Assembly: GCA_016931575.1 (NCBI GenBank)
Contig: JAFGEO010000071.1
Coordinates: 32,480-96,479, forward strand
Direction: 5' to 3'
DNA: 64,000 bases
Origin: Bacteroidales bacterium
GTDB lineage: Bacteria; Bacteroidota; Bacteroidia; Bacteroidales; UBA10428
Below are positions 1 through 8,880 of this stretch, piece by piece; position 1 is the first letter of the stretch, and the number at the start of each line of letters is the position of its first letter. A program made the translations under genes and the position numbers. Under the pieces are notes generated by a model, which was given only the letters and a program-made list of their open reading frames with translations, did not search any database and had not been told where the DNA came from.

Positions 1-2640
1 GTTTGCTGGCAGGTTGTGGCAGTGTTTGTTGCTACAATGGTGTAAGCACCTGCAGTGGTTACATTCGTGAAGCTGATGGCATTTCCGGTGCCGGCAACGA
101 CAGTACCTGTCGGATTTCCGGCGAGGTAAAGTTCATAGTTCACTCCCGACTCACTGTCGGAGAGGGTGATGTTTACTCCTGTACCACCGGCACAATAACT
201 TCCGCCACCTCCTACATTGTAAACCGTTGGAAGTGGATCAATGGATACCGCAGCACTTCCTGACATGTTATTCTGACATCCCGTGGTGGCATTAGTAGCC
301 ACGACCGTATAGGTACCAGCAGCCGTAATATTTGTAAAGCTGATAGCATTTCCTGTACCGGCAACAATCGTTCCGGTAGGGGCACCACCAAGATAGAGCT
401 CATAGTTTACTCCAGCCTCACTGTCGGAGAGGGTGATGTTTACTCCAGTTCCACCAGAGCAGTAACTGCCTCCACCACCCACATTGTAAACCGTTGGAAG
501 GGGATCGATAGATACTACGGCACTTCCGGACATGTTATTCTGACATCCTGTAATGGTATTGGTAGCCACTATAGTATATGTACCAGCTGTCGTAATATTT
601 GTAAAGCTGATAGCATTTCCTGTGCCGGCAACGACAGTACCTGTCGGATTTCCGGCGAGGTAAAGTTCATAGTTCACTCCCGATTCACTGTCAGAGAGGG
701 TGATATTCACTCCCGTGCCTCCTGAGCAGTAGCTTCCACCACCTCCTGTATTATAGGCTATTGGCAATGGGTCGATGGATACTACAGCACTGCCGTTCAT
801 TGTTCTCTGGCATCCGGTACTGTTTATTTCAGCTACTATAGTATAGGTGCCTGCCGTTGTAATATTATCAAAGCTGAGAGGATTTCCATTTCCGGACAGG
901 GAAGTACCTGTCGGATTTCCGTTAAGATAGAGGTAATACCTAGTTGCCGATTGACTGTCCGAAAGGGTAATGCTAACACCAGTACCTCCGGCACAATAGC
1001 TTCCGCCTCCACCTACATCATAGCTGTCTGGAAGGGGGTTGATCGATACGTTAACACTCCCTGACATTCCATTCTGGCATCCGGTATTGATATTTGTTGC
1101 ACTGACGGTATAAGTACCTGCAGTGAACTGACTGCCAAAGCTGATAGCAGCTCCAGTTCCGGATACAGTATTTCCGGTGGTAAGTCCGTTCCGGAATAAT
1201 TCGTAATCGACATTGGTCTCACTACCACTCAGTCCAACAACGACACCTGCATCGGCACAGCCTGAACCGCCTCCGGTAACACTATACGCCGTCGGCAGGG
1301 GATCAATAGAGACAACAGCACTGCCTGACATGGTATTCTGACAACCTGTGCCAGTGTTAGTAGCTACAATGGTATAGGTACCCGCCGTTGTGATGTTGGG
1401 GAATGAAATGGCATTTCCTGTGCCAGCGATGATGTTGCCAGTAGGGGCACCAGCGAGGTAGAGCTCATAGTTTACTCCCGATTCAGTGTCGGACAGGGTG
1501 ATGCTCACCCCTGTTCCTCCGGCGCAATAGCTTCCTCCTCCACCAACAGAATAAACTGTTGGAAGCGGATTGACAGAAACATTCACCGAGCCGTTCATGG
1601 TTTGCTGGCATCCGCTGGAGGTATTGCTTGCCAGAATTGTATAGGTTCCGGCGGTGGTAACATTCGTGAAAGTAAGTGCACTTCCGCTTCCGGCCAGGAT
1701 GGTTCCTGTGGGAGAACCACCACGGTAGAGCTCATAGTTAATTCCCGACTCACTGTCGGATAGGGTGATGTTCACCCCGGTACCTCCGGCACAGTAGCCT
1801 CCTCCACCTCCGATGTTATAGACAGAGGGGAGTGGATTGATTGAAACAGCCACACTTCCATTCATGGCCTGCTGACATCCGCTGCCTGCATTGGTAGCCA
1901 TGATAGTATAGGTCCCGGCAATAGTAATATTCGCGAAGGATATTGCATTTCCTGTACCGGCTGCAATAGTCCCCGTTGGGGCACCCCCCAGGTATAATTC
2001 GTAGTTTACTCCTGATTCGCTGTCTGAAAGCGTGATGTTAACACCGGTGCCTCCGGCACAGTAGCTTCCGCCGCCACCTACATTATATACAGTTGGTAGT
2101 GGATTAACAGCAACCACGGCATTACCGCTCATGGTCTGCTGGCAGCCTGTGCCGGCATTGGTAGCCCAGATGGTATACGTTCCTGCGGTGGTAATATTCG
2201 GGAAAGAAACCGGATTGCCTGTTCCGGCTATGATATTTCCTGTTGGTGAACCTCCCAGGTATAGTTCATAGTTTATGCCTGATTCAGTGTCAGACAGAGT
2301 AATCGTTACTCCGGTGCCTCCGGCACAGTAACTTCCACCACCCCCAACATTGTATTGTGTTGGCAGTGGATTAATGCTGACAGCTGCGCTTCCGCTCATA
2401 GTTGCCTGGCATCCGGTTGAACCATTGGTTGCAAGGATGGTATAGGTACCTGCGGCTGTGACATTGGTAAAACTGAGGGCTGATCCGGTTCCGTTCTGGC
2501 TGGTGCCGGTTGGTGAACCACCCAGGTAAAGTTCATAGCTTATTCCGGACTGGCTACCGGAAAGTGTGATGCTTACACCGGCTCCACCGGCACAGTAACT
2601 TCCGCCGCCTCCCACATTGTAGACAGTTGGAAGGGGATTA
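1..2640 (-). repeat. Tandem coding repeat, ~267-bp unit, about 10 copies
   Basis: The unit boundary (codons for NPLPTVYNVGGGG and variants, seen on the plus strand as attgtaaaccgttggaag-like text) recurs near 212, 481, 748, 1015, 1279, 1546, 1813, 2081, 2347 and 2615, a period of 267 bp or 89 codons. Copies vary, and the unit around 1080-1280 is the most divergent. Some stretches two units apart are identical: 88-149 and 622-683 match over 62 nt by eye, while the intervening copy differs. That pattern suggests unequal crossover or gene conversion. The array continues beyond the left edge. Confidence 0.92.
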
Positions 2641-3548
2641 ACGGTGATCTCCACAATATTGGAATAGGCACTACCACAGATGGCATCGGTAGCGACTCTT
2701 CGGAGATAGGTAGTCTGAGCCAGTACCGGAGGATCGTAGCTGACATTGTTTATGCCAAGCGGGGTCCAGGGTGCTGCACCAGTCGTTGATGATTCCCAGT
2801 TATAAGTAAAGCTTTCTGTACCTCCGGCTCCCGGAGAAGAACTGGTGATCGCACCGGGATTCTGCCCCGTACAAACTGCCGGATCTGATGCAAGGATGCT
2901 TCCTCCTGTAACAGGGTCTGGGACACTGGGGTGAGAAAGCGGGTATACAAAGCCTTCTACCTGGTCACTATACGAACTGGTATCACAATTATAGGAGTCA
3001 TTTACAGTTACGCTGTAGATACCGGGTGCAGAAGCAGTAGTGAACTGTTGGCCACTGACACCGCCTGGATTCCAGACATAGGTGTAAGGGGGGTTCCCCC
3101 CTGATGCATTTGCCTGAAGGACAGCATCGTTCCAGCCATAACAGGTAGGGCCGCTGACAACGGTAATCGCATCAGCTGTCAGTACCTTAACCTGGACATT
3201 GGAAAGGGTGATCCACTGTCCTTCAACATCTGAAGAGTTCAGGTCGACAGCCACAACATAGTATGTCCCGGCAGCGACCTCCAGGAATGTGTATGAATCC
3301 AGGTCCTCGGTTGTTTCCTCGTAGCTGATCAGGCCGGCAGTGGGGGGGAAAGGAGGTTTATTGTATAATCCATAGAAAACATCGCCGGTCCGGTTAACCG
3401 TGGAAACGGTGATCTGTCCGTATCCTACGCGACAACTAATATCATCAGTATTCACTGATGTAATACTAAATTGTCCGTAAGTATTGAGGCCTAACAGGAT
3501 AATGCCCAGCAATAAAAATATTTTGCGATATCTAGAATTCCTTTCCAT
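1..3548 (-). CDS. Giant secreted repeat protein (adhesin-like), N-terminal part only
   Basis: The reading frame is open from an ATG at 3548 to the left edge (about 1182 codons), so the C-terminus is missing. Residues 1-24 form a signal peptide (basic start, hydrophobic LLLGIILLGL core). Residues about 30-110 form a beta-rich domain. About 128-195 is an SprB-type repeat (Cys-Tyr-Gly start, GGNPPYTYVW core, ending in a VND-Cys element). About 203-300 is a linking Ig-like segment. From about residue 303 there are roughly ten tandem repeats of about 89 residues, with YNVGGGGSYCAGG, NYELYLGG and AGTYTI motifs and two conserved cysteines each. Such repeats occur in very large Bacteroidota surface proteins that usually end in a T9SS sorting domain; that end is outside the window, so T9SS export is inferred. 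It is the third gene of an apparent operon, 25 nt after the 114-residue secreted protein. Confidence 0.9.
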   Translation of the reverse strand, partial: MERNSRYRKIFLLLGIILLGLNTYGQFSITSVNTDDISCRVGYGQITVSTVNRTGDVFYGLYNKPPFPPTAGLISYEETTEDLDSYTFLEVAAGTYYVVAVDLNSSDVEGQWITLSNVQVKVLTADAITVVSGPTCYGWNDAVLQANASGGNPPYTYVWNPGGVSGQQFTTASAPGIYSVTVNDSYNCDTSSYSDQVEGFVYPLSHPSVPDPVTGGSILASDPAVCTGQNPGAITSSSPGAGGTESFTYNWESSTTGAAPWTPLGINNVSYDPPVLAQTTYLRRVATDAICGSAYSNIVEITVNPLPTVYNVGGGGSYCAGGAGVSITLSGSQSGISYELYLGGSPTGTSQNGTGSALSFTNVTAAGTYTILATNGSTGCQATMSGSAAVSINPLPTQYNVGGGGSYCAGGTGVTITLSDTESGINYELYLGGSPTGNIIAGTGNPVSFPNITTAGTYTIWATNAGTGCQQTMSGNAVVAVNPLPTVYNVGGGGSYCAGGTGVNITLSDSESGVNYELYLGGAPTGTIAAGTGNAISFANITIAGTYTIMATNAGSGCQQAMNGSVAVSINPLPSVYNIGGGGGYCAGGTGVNITLSDSESGINYELYRGGSPTGTILAGSGSALTFTNVTTAGTYTILASNTSSGCQQTMNGSVNVSVNPLPTVYSVGGGGSYCAGGTGVSITLSDTESGVNYELYLAGAPTGNIIAGTGNAISFPNITTAGTYTIVATNTGTGCQNTMSGSAVVSIDPLPTAYSVTGGGSGCADAGVVVGLSGSETNVDYELFRNGLTTGNTVSGTGAAISFGSQFTAGTYTVSATNINTGCQNGMSGSVNVSINPLPDSYDVGGGGSYCAGGTGVSITLSDSQSATRYYLYLNGNPTGTSLSGNGNPLSFDNITTAGTYTIVAEINSTGCQRTMNGSAVVSIDPLPIAYNTGGGGSYCSGGTGVNITLSDSESGVNYELYLAGNPTGTVVAGTGNAISFTNITTAGTYTIVATNTITGCQNNMSGSAVVSIDPLPTVYNVGGGGSYCSGGTGVNITLSDSEAGVNYELYLGGAPTGTIVAGTGNAISFTNITAAGTYTVVATNATTGCQNNMSGSAAVSIDPLPTVYNVGGGGSYCAGGTGVNITLSDSESGVNYELYLAGNPTGTVVAGTGNAISFTNVTTAGAYTIVATNTATTCQQ

Positions 3549-3573
3549 AGAATGTAATTTTCGGTGTTTCTTT

Positions 3574-3918
3574 TTAGCGGCTTTCAACCCTTACTTTCTG
3601 ACAATCCATATTTTCTTCGGCATCCATTACACAAACATGGTAATCGCCCGGCTCCAGATCCTGAAATCGGTAGGTGGTCTCATAAACATCGGAGATAGTC
3701 TGAAAGGATTGAGCTCCTTTCCAGGGTTCACTCTCGAACAACATAATGGTATATCCGGGGTAATCACCCCTTATGGTAATGACCAGAGCATCTTCGGGAT
3801 TTGCAAGAGCTGATTGACTGGCTGATTCAGCAGTTATTTCCAGGTGGTCCTGGGCTTGTAGAGAATAGGCTGTACAAAATATCAGTACCAGGGTCGTAAA
3901 GAGTATCTTTTTCATCAT
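3574..3918 (-). CDS. Small secreted protein, 114 aa, function unknown
   Basis: An N-terminal signal peptide (MMKKILFTTLVLIF, then a small-residue region ending near LQAQ) is followed by a mature part of about 90 residues. It alternates short beta-type segments (ALVITIRGDYPGYTIMLF, GDYHVCVMDAEENMDC) and contains two cysteines near the end, and so resembles a single Ig-like or SprB-like fold. No family was recognised. It lies 14 nt after the SprB-repeat gene and 25 nt before the giant repeat protein, all on one strand, so co-transcription is likely. A role as an accessory or partner of the giant surface protein is inferred from position only. Two adjacent ATG codons could serve as the start. 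Confidence 0.75.
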   Translation of the reverse strand: MMKKILFTTLVLIFCTAYSLQAQDHLEITAESASQSALANPEDALVITIRGDYPGYTIMLFESEPWKGAQSFQTISDVYETTYRFQDLEPGDYHVCVMDAEENMDCQKVRVESR

Positions 3919-3932
3919 AGGTTGTTCTTTTT

Positions 3933-4523
3933 CTATTCAGTTTTCTTCAAGGCATTTTTAACCAGCGGAACGGAGATGTATACTGGCCCACAGTTTTTGC
4001 TGTCATTGATCTCGCAGCGGTATATGCCCATGCATACATTGCTTACCGAAGGCTCGGATATGGAACCGGCATTTTCGCTCCACCTGTAAGTGTAGGGAGG
4101 ATTTCCCCCCTCCGGGCTAACGGAAAGTACCCCATCACATGAAGCTTCGCTGGCAGGGACTTTGTCTATTTTTATCCTGCCAGCCAAAAGTGGTTCGGGT
4201 TCGGTTATTTCAACCCGGGCTTCAGTAATAACTTCAGCATCTTCCAGGAGACGGATCAAGATATTTCCTGCTGTCAGATGTTTGTACTCAAGATCAGTAT
4301 CTTCAGAAACAGTGGCGAAAAGGGTGTCAGCGTTTGCTTCTTTTACTATCATCAGGGTATAAGGGGTATTGATATTTTTGAGTTCCAGCACCATCCTGCC
4401 ATCATCTGCACCGAAACACGTAACGGAGTTAACCGATGCCTTTAATGCCGGTTCACTGCATATTGCCGGGGATATTACTGTGAGAAGCAGGATGATCGAT
4501 ATGGTATGTCTCTGAGAAACCAT
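3933..4523 (-). CDS. Secreted SprB-repeat protein
   Basis: The protein is 196 residues from the ATG at 4523. A GTG 60 nt upstream would lengthen it, but the ATG places a signal peptide (HTISIILLLTVISPAIC) directly at the N-terminus and is preferred. The mature part has two related modules. The first begins VNSVTCFGADDGRMVLELKN. The second is a clear SprB repeat with SCDGVLSVSPEGG, NPPYTYRWS and a closing GIYRCEINDSKNCG. SprB repeats occur in cell-surface gliding adhesins and other T9SS-exported proteins of Bacteroidota. No T9SS C-terminal sorting domain is visible at the lysine-rich C-terminus. It is the first gene of the apparent three-gene secreted-protein operon. Confidence 0.8.
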   Translation of the reverse strand: MVSQRHTISIILLLTVISPAICSEPALKASVNSVTCFGADDGRMVLELKNINTPYTLMIVKEANADTLFATVSEDTDLEYKHLTAGNILIRLLEDAEVITEARVEITEPEPLLAGRIKIDKVPASEASCDGVLSVSPEGGNPPYTYRWSENAGSISEPSVSNVCMGIYRCEINDSKNCGPVYISVPLVKNALKKTE

Positions 4524-4807
4524 GCTATTGACCCCGTGAAAGTTAATTTCGGAAACCCCTTTTATATTTTTATTTGTACGCACCTCAAACTAATTAGGTT
4601 ACAGATCAATCCCCCTCATCTTCAGTCCCTCAAATTCTTAAAAATATAGAAAAAGCAGGTGCGCGAGAGACCTTTGCATCCCGGAACATTCTCCCGGAGG
4701 TTTAAGAGCATTCATAAAAATCAATGAATCAACGCATTAGCAACAATATACCATGAACTGCGTTGTTAATAAATAATTGATTGTCAGTTGAGAAAACCCA
4801 GGATTTC

Positions 4808-6022
4808 TTACTTTTCTATCTGCAGGTGCCTCTTGGTGATAAAACGTATCGGGTACCAGGAGGCAACAAATCCTATGATCAGGACTGAAAATAATACCAG
4901 GATAATATCACTCAAAATAACTTTTATGGGATAGGCATCGATAACAAAGGCTTCTGCCCCAGCAAGTTTAACTATTCCGAACTCCTGCTGGATATAGCAG
5001 ATGATGGTTCCGATAATCAGACCGGAAATTGCCCCGAGTAAGGAGATGATCAATCCTTCAATAAGGAAAGTCCTCTTGATCTTTCGGAGGGGCATCCCCA
5101 GGTACCGTAGAGTGTTGATATCGTTCTTCTTTTCAATAATCAACATTGACAAGGTCCCGACAACATTAAAAGAAGAGACCAGCAGGATGAAGACAAGAAT
5201 GAAGAATATGGCCCATTTCTCACTTCTCATGGTCCGGTAGAGGAGGTCGTTTTGCTGAAGCCTGTTCTTTACCGTAAGTTTTTTCCCTACTATCTGCTGG
5301 ACAGACTCCTGAAGCCTGGGCAAAGATACTCCGGGGCGCACTTTTATTTCAATGGCGGAAATCTCCTTCGGGTACTCGAACAGTTCCCGGGCAAATTCTA
5401 TTGGCACGAGGATGTATTTTGATTCTATTTCAGCATGGGATGAGAATGAACCGGAAGGGACAATCGATCTGTAGGTAAGATTGCGTTCAGGGATGCTGAA
5501 TGATTTCTCAGTACGCTTAACGGCAATTATTTTCATACTGTCAGGATTTGACAGCAGTACATTCAGGTTTCTTTCAAATGCCCGGCCAATGTAGGCAGAA
5601 TCTTTCTCTACACTGTAGTTACCGTTCCAAAGCATGGTATCAATGCCGGTTACCTCCTCGTAGTGCTCATCGACACCCCTGACGGTAGCAATGGTTTGCC
5701 GGTCCTGGTAAATTATCAGGGCATTTTCTTCGATAATCTCAGAAATATTCAGGATGTCTTTATGATTTTTAAGTTTCGCAATCCCTGCTTCATCGATCGT
5801 GAAACTTTTCCCCTGTTTTGGGACCACTTCAAAGTCGGCATAGAACGTACTGAAAAGTTCCTTGACAACTCCGTCAAAGCCATTGAATACGGAAAGGACC
5901 GTTATAAATGCAATGGTTCCTACTGCAATTCCGACGATAGATATCGCCGATATGATATTGATTGCATTATGTGATTTCTTTGCAAATACATATCGGCGCG
6001 CTATATAAAATGGAAAGTTCAA
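4808..6022 (-). CDS. FtsX-like / LolC-LolE-type ABC transporter permease
   Basis: The 404-residue protein has the FtsX/MacB permease layout: one N-terminal membrane segment (residues about 20-45, ISIVGIAVGTIAFITVLSVF), a periplasmic domain of about 210 residues, then three C-terminal membrane segments (about 270-290, 320-345, 370-392). The family signature EKKNDINTLRYLGMPLRKIK precedes the third segment. Known relatives move lipoproteins or other lipophilic substrates across the periplasm with a LolD-type ATPase, which is not encoded nearby. The start is TTG at 6022, only 2 nt after the rbfA stop; no ATG is available and the N-terminus RRYVFAKKSHNAINIIS fits the family, so translational coupling to rbfA is likely. 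LolC/E function itself is inferred. Confidence 0.88.
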   Translation of the reverse strand: MNFPFYIARRYVFAKKSHNAINIISAISIVGIAVGTIAFITVLSVFNGFDGVVKELFSTFYADFEVVPKQGKSFTIDEAGIAKLKNHKDILNISEIIEENALIIYQDRQTIATVRGVDEHYEEVTGIDTMLWNGNYSVEKDSAYIGRAFERNLNVLLSNPDSMKIIAVKRTEKSFSIPERNLTYRSIVPSGSFSSHAEIESKYILVPIEFARELFEYPKEISAIEIKVRPGVSLPRLQESVQQIVGKKLTVKNRLQQNDLLYRTMRSEKWAIFFILVFILLVSSFNVVGTLSMLIIEKKNDINTLRYLGMPLRKIKRTFLIEGLIISLLGAISGLIIGTIICYIQQEFGIVKLAGAEAFVIDAYPIKVILSDIILVLFSVLIIGFVASWYPIRFITKRHLQIEK

Positions 6023-6024
6023 CC

Positions 6025-6360
6025 TCAGGGATTCAATAAGTGGTCAATATTATCAATGTAATCCAGGGAATCGTCCAGGAAAAACTGAATCTCAGGGACT
6101 TTTTTAAGCTGGTGTCTTAACTTTTGTCCTAACGCATTCCTGTACAAACCAATGTGCTTGTTCAGCTCATTAAGGATTTCTTCGGAATTACCAGAGGGAA
6201 AAACACTGATATAAATTCTGGCTGTTCCCAGGTCAGGAGTTACCCTGGTTTTTGTAACCGTCAGCATCCTGCCTTTCTGAATTGCGGTAGGGTGTTGCCG
6301 GATTATTTCAGCAATATCCTTTTGGATTTGCTTGGAAACCTTATCTTTTCTCGTACTCAT
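6025..6360 (-). CDS. rbfA: Ribosome-binding factor A
   Basis: The 111-residue protein has the RbfA KH-type fold: N-terminal helix VSKQIQKDIAEIIRQHP, the strand LTVTKTRVTPDL, ARIYISVFP, and the C-terminal VPEIQFFLDDSLDYIDNID typical of the family. RbfA binds the 30S subunit and assists 16S rRNA 5' end maturation and cold adaptation. I chose the ATG at 6360 (MSTRKDKVSKQ) because it fits the usual family start; the frame is open 24 codons further upstream but that part is not RbfA-like. It is transcribed with the downstream permease, whose TTG start lies 2 nt past the rbfA stop. Confidence 0.93.
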   Translation of the reverse strand: MSTRKDKVSKQIQKDIAEIIRQHPTAIQKGRMLTVTKTRVTPDLGTARIYISVFPSGNSEEILNELNKHIGLYRNALGQKLRHQLKKVPEIQFFLDDSLDYIDNIDHLLNP

Positions 6361-6549
6361 TGCTTTTTCTTCTGAAAGCACAAAATTACAAGAAAAAATG
6401 GGATTTGAAGGCTTGGGAGGTAAATAGAACACCTCCGGAATTAAAGGCTGAAACCTCGGCGGGCATTGAGAAATCCGGCATATTCATCAATGAAATAAGG
6501 TTGATTACGTAATTTTGGCACTTATTTTGTCATGCTAATAAAGAAGGAG

Positions 6550-6579
6550 TTGCATAATTTGATGCAATCATTATCTTTG
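6550..6579 (+). promoter_or_regulatory. Bacteroidota-type promoter of the TPR gene
   Basis: TTG at 6550-6552 is followed after exactly 19 nt by TATCTTTG at 6572-6579, matching the primary sigma factor consensus TTG-N19-TAnnTTTG. Transcription would start near 6585, about 30 nt before the ATG at 6618. A weaker overlapping candidate (TTG at 6501, TTATTTTG at 6522) lies upstream. Confidence 0.7.
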
Positions 6580-6617
6580 TCAATTCTAAAATGTAAATTA
6601 CTAAAAGCCTGAATATT

Positions 6618-7628
6618 ATGTTGAAGATTAAAGATTATTTCAAGTTTCTGGTTGTTCTGGTAGCCGTATTTGTTGTAAGCAATCTGGCTGCTCAGGATAT
6701 TGATGATGCCAAAAACCTGGCAAGAGAAGGTAAAACAGCCCTGGATGCAGAGCAGTTTGACGTTGCAGCACTTAAGATGGAAGAGAGTATCGATATTCTT
6801 GAGGATCTGTGGGAAGAGGAAGAAGATGAAGAAGCCGAAGCTATGATGAAGAAGTTGAAACAAATGATGCCGAACATTTACCTGAAAGCGGGTCTTGCAT
6901 TGGCCACTCAGGGAGAGCTTGACGAGGCAATCAAAACACTGGAAAAGTGTAATTCTTCAGCCAGTTCAATGAATATGACGGATGTTCTTTCTAAATCACA
7001 GGGACTGATGTCTAAAATCTATCTTAGCATTGCAGGTGACCAGTACACCAATGCCACTGCAGATGAAAGCAATACCGACATGGATCTGCTTAATAAATCT
7101 CTCGAAAATTCGAGTAAGGCAATTGAGATGGATCCTGCAAGTATTGATGCATACAGACTTAAAGTTGGTATCCTCCTGATCACTGAGGATGGTGCTGCCC
7201 TTGCTGAAACTGTCCGTGCTCTTCAGACAGTGAATGGAAAAACTGCTGAAAAAAATGAAATTTCACTCATGGCTTCTACCTATTTTTATAATGAAGGGTT
7301 GAAAGCAAAACAGTCAACCAATTATGAAGCAGCAATTGAAAAACTGAATCTTTGTATTGAGTTTGACAAGCAAAATACGGATGCCTACTACCTGCTCACC
7401 TTTATTTTTAATGCTCAAAGTGAATGGGAAAAGGCTATCGCCATCGCCAATGAAGGGCTGCTCTATGAAAAACCTGATAAGCAGGACCGCCTCTATTTTG
7501 AGCTGGGTACTGCTTACTACAAGACAGGTGATAAATCCGCTGCCTGTGATGCGTATTCAAAAGTAGTTTCCGGAAAATTCTCTGACCGGGCAAAGTATGA
7601 AATGAAAGAAGTTGTGAAGTGCGATTAA
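6618..7628 (+). CDS. Secreted TPR-repeat protein
   Basis: The 336-residue protein begins with a signal peptide (YFKFLVVLVAVFVVSNLAAQ, cleavage probably after AAQ) and is otherwise helical, with TPR-like motifs. Examples are AALKMEESIDILEDL near residue 50, GLALATQGELDEAIKTLEKC near 95, SSKAIEMDPASIDAYRLK near 165, NYEAAIEKLNLCIEFDKQNTDAYYLL near 235-260, and a final ELGTAYYKTGDKSAACDAYSKV unit. Such proteins act as periplasmic or outer-membrane-associated scaffolds; the partner cannot be told from sequence. It is monocistronic, with its own promoter upstream and a strong terminator directly after its stop. Confidence 0.85.
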   Translation: MLKIKDYFKFLVVLVAVFVVSNLAAQDIDDAKNLAREGKTALDAEQFDVAALKMEESIDILEDLWEEEEDEEAEAMMKKLKQMMPNIYLKAGLALATQGELDEAIKTLEKCNSSASSMNMTDVLSKSQGLMSKIYLSIAGDQYTNATADESNTDMDLLNKSLENSSKAIEMDPASIDAYRLKVGILLITEDGAALAETVRALQTVNGKTAEKNEISLMASTYFYNEGLKAKQSTNYEAAIEKLNLCIEFDKQNTDAYYLLTFIFNAQSEWEKAIAIANEGLLYEKPDKQDRLYFELGTAYYKTGDKSAACDAYSKVVSGKFSDRAKYEMKEVVKCD

Positions 7629-7647
7629 AAAATAGTTGCTACTGACA

Positions 7648-7680
7648 AAAAGCTGCAGTATCTTTTCTGCAGCTTTTTTT
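7648..7680 (+). terminator. Rho-independent terminator after the TPR gene
   Basis: A perfect stem AAAAGCTGCAG (7648-7658) pairs with CTGCAGCTTTT (7666-7676) around a 7-nt loop and continues into a T-run to 7680. It lies 20 nt after the TPR stop codon and just before radC. Confidence 0.9.
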
Positions 7681-7702
7681 TGCGTTATAAGTAATCTTTC
7701 GA

Positions 7703-8389
7703 ATGAAAAATCTGAACATTAAGAACTGGGCATCCGATGATCGTCCCAGGGAAAAATTGCTTGGGAAAGGGGCACAGAATCTTTCTGATGCTGAAATCCT
7801 GGGTATACTGCTCGGGAGCGGTACTCCCGGCCAATCTGCTGTGGAACTTGGCCGTAAGGTACTCAGCATGGCTGAAAACCATCTCGGACTGCTGGGTAAG
7901 ATGAATGTAAATGAGCTGATCCGTATTAAGGGCATCGGAATGGCGAAGGCGGTAAATATCGTTGCAGCAATGGAACTGGCCCGGCGAGTCGGCGGTGTTT
8001 CCCTTCCGGAGAAAGCACCCATCCGCTCCAGTACAGATGCCTATCATGGGATCTGTTCTGTACTTTGCGATCTGCCACATGAAGAATTTTGGGTGATCTA
8101 CCTGAACAAGGCAAACCGGATCATTGAAACTTACAAGTGCAGTCAGGGAGGTATTGCCGGAACGGTGATCGACATCAGGCTGATTCTTCGGAGGGGGATT
8201 GAAGTACTGGCCAGCTCCCTGATCATTGCCCACAACCATCCTTCCGGAAATGAGCAGCCCAGCGAAAGTGACAAAGGCATCACAAAGAAGTTAAGTCAGG
8301 CAGCTGATCAAATGGATATCAAGCTCCTCGATCACCTGATTATTGCTGGCAGGAAATATTTCAGCTTTGCCGATGAGGGACTGCTTTAG
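7703..8389 (+). CDS. radC: RadC family JAB/MPN domain protein
   Basis: The 228-residue protein has the RadC layout. An N-terminal helical region (RPREKLLGKGAQNLSDAEIL) and a helix-hairpin-helix segment (LIRIKGIGMAKAVNIVAAMEL, residues about 72-92) precede a C-terminal JAB1/MPN metalloprotease-like domain. The metal site is the HNHPSGN segment at about residue 176 followed by the downstream SESD. RadC was long called a DNA repair protein, but that role is disputed and its biochemical function is unclear. It has its own transcription unit after the TPR terminator and converges with folK. Confidence 0.93.
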   Translation: MKNLNIKNWASDDRPREKLLGKGAQNLSDAEILGILLGSGTPGQSAVELGRKVLSMAENHLGLLGKMNVNELIRIKGIGMAKAVNIVAAMELARRVGGVSLPEKAPIRSSTDAYHGICSVLCDLPHEEFWVIYLNKANRIIETYKCSQGGIAGTVIDIRLILRRGIEVLASSLIIAHNHPSGNEQPSESDKGITKKLSQAADQMDIKLLDHLIIAGRKYFSFADEGLL

Positions 8390-8397
8390 CCATCAAG

Positions 8398-8880
8398 TCA
8401 TAATTTCCTTACCCAACAGGTATCCCGGCATTCCGATAACAGGGCCGAGATGCTTTTTTTCAGCAGGGGATGAACCAGTTCCGGCACTAACTCGTTTAGA
8501 GGTTCAAGGACAAAGCGCCTCAGGTGAAGCCTGGGATGAGGCAGTATCAGGTCCCTGGTTTCCAGGATTAAATCACCATACAGCAAGATGTCAATATCAA
8601 TCTCCCTGGTTTCATATCCAGGCTTTTTTCTGATCCTCCCCAGAGATTTCTCGATGTTGAGGCAGACTTCCAGGATTTCTTCCGGGAGAAGGGCTGATTC
8701 GATTGCCAGAACCCGGTTGAGAAATGTTTCACTGGCCTTAAAACCCCAGGGTTCGGTTTCGTAAAGTTCTGATCGACTGATTGAAGGACCAAGCCTTTCA
8801 GCAAGTGCTTCTTCAGCTTTTTTCAACTTAACATTTTTATCGGGTACATTACTGCCGAGCAGCAGGACTATTAAAGCCAT
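8398..8880 (-). CDS. folK: 2-amino-4-hydroxy-6-hydroxymethyldihydropteridine pyrophosphokinase
   Basis: The 160-residue protein matches HPPK, which transfers pyrophosphate from ATP to 6-hydroxymethyl-7,8-dihydropterin in folate synthesis. Visible signatures are the N-terminal LLLGSNVPDKNVKLKKAEE, the SELYETEPWGF motif near residue 40, the IEKSLGRIRKK segment, and the ETREIDIDILLYGD stretch with its metal-binding DID core, then PHPRLHLRRFVLEPL. Length is normal for the family. It converges on radC with 8 nt between stop codons. No other folate gene is adjacent. Confidence 0.95.
   Translation of the reverse strand: MALIVLLLGSNVPDKNVKLKKAEEALAERLGPSISRSELYETEPWGFKASETFLNRVLAIESALLPEEILEVCLNIEKSLGRIRKKPGYETREIDIDILLYGDLILETRDLILPHPRLHLRRFVLEPLNELVPELVHPLLKKSISALLSECRDTCWVRKL

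Noticed and set aside
1..2640. Possible CRISPR or noncoding satellite array
   Set aside because: The unit is 267 bp, a multiple of three, lies in one continuous open frame with a signal peptide upstream, and shows codon-level constraint.
7685..8239. A 184-codon frame antisense to radC
   Set aside because: It overlaps a full RadC with conserved HNH and SESD motifs; the antisense translation has no family features.
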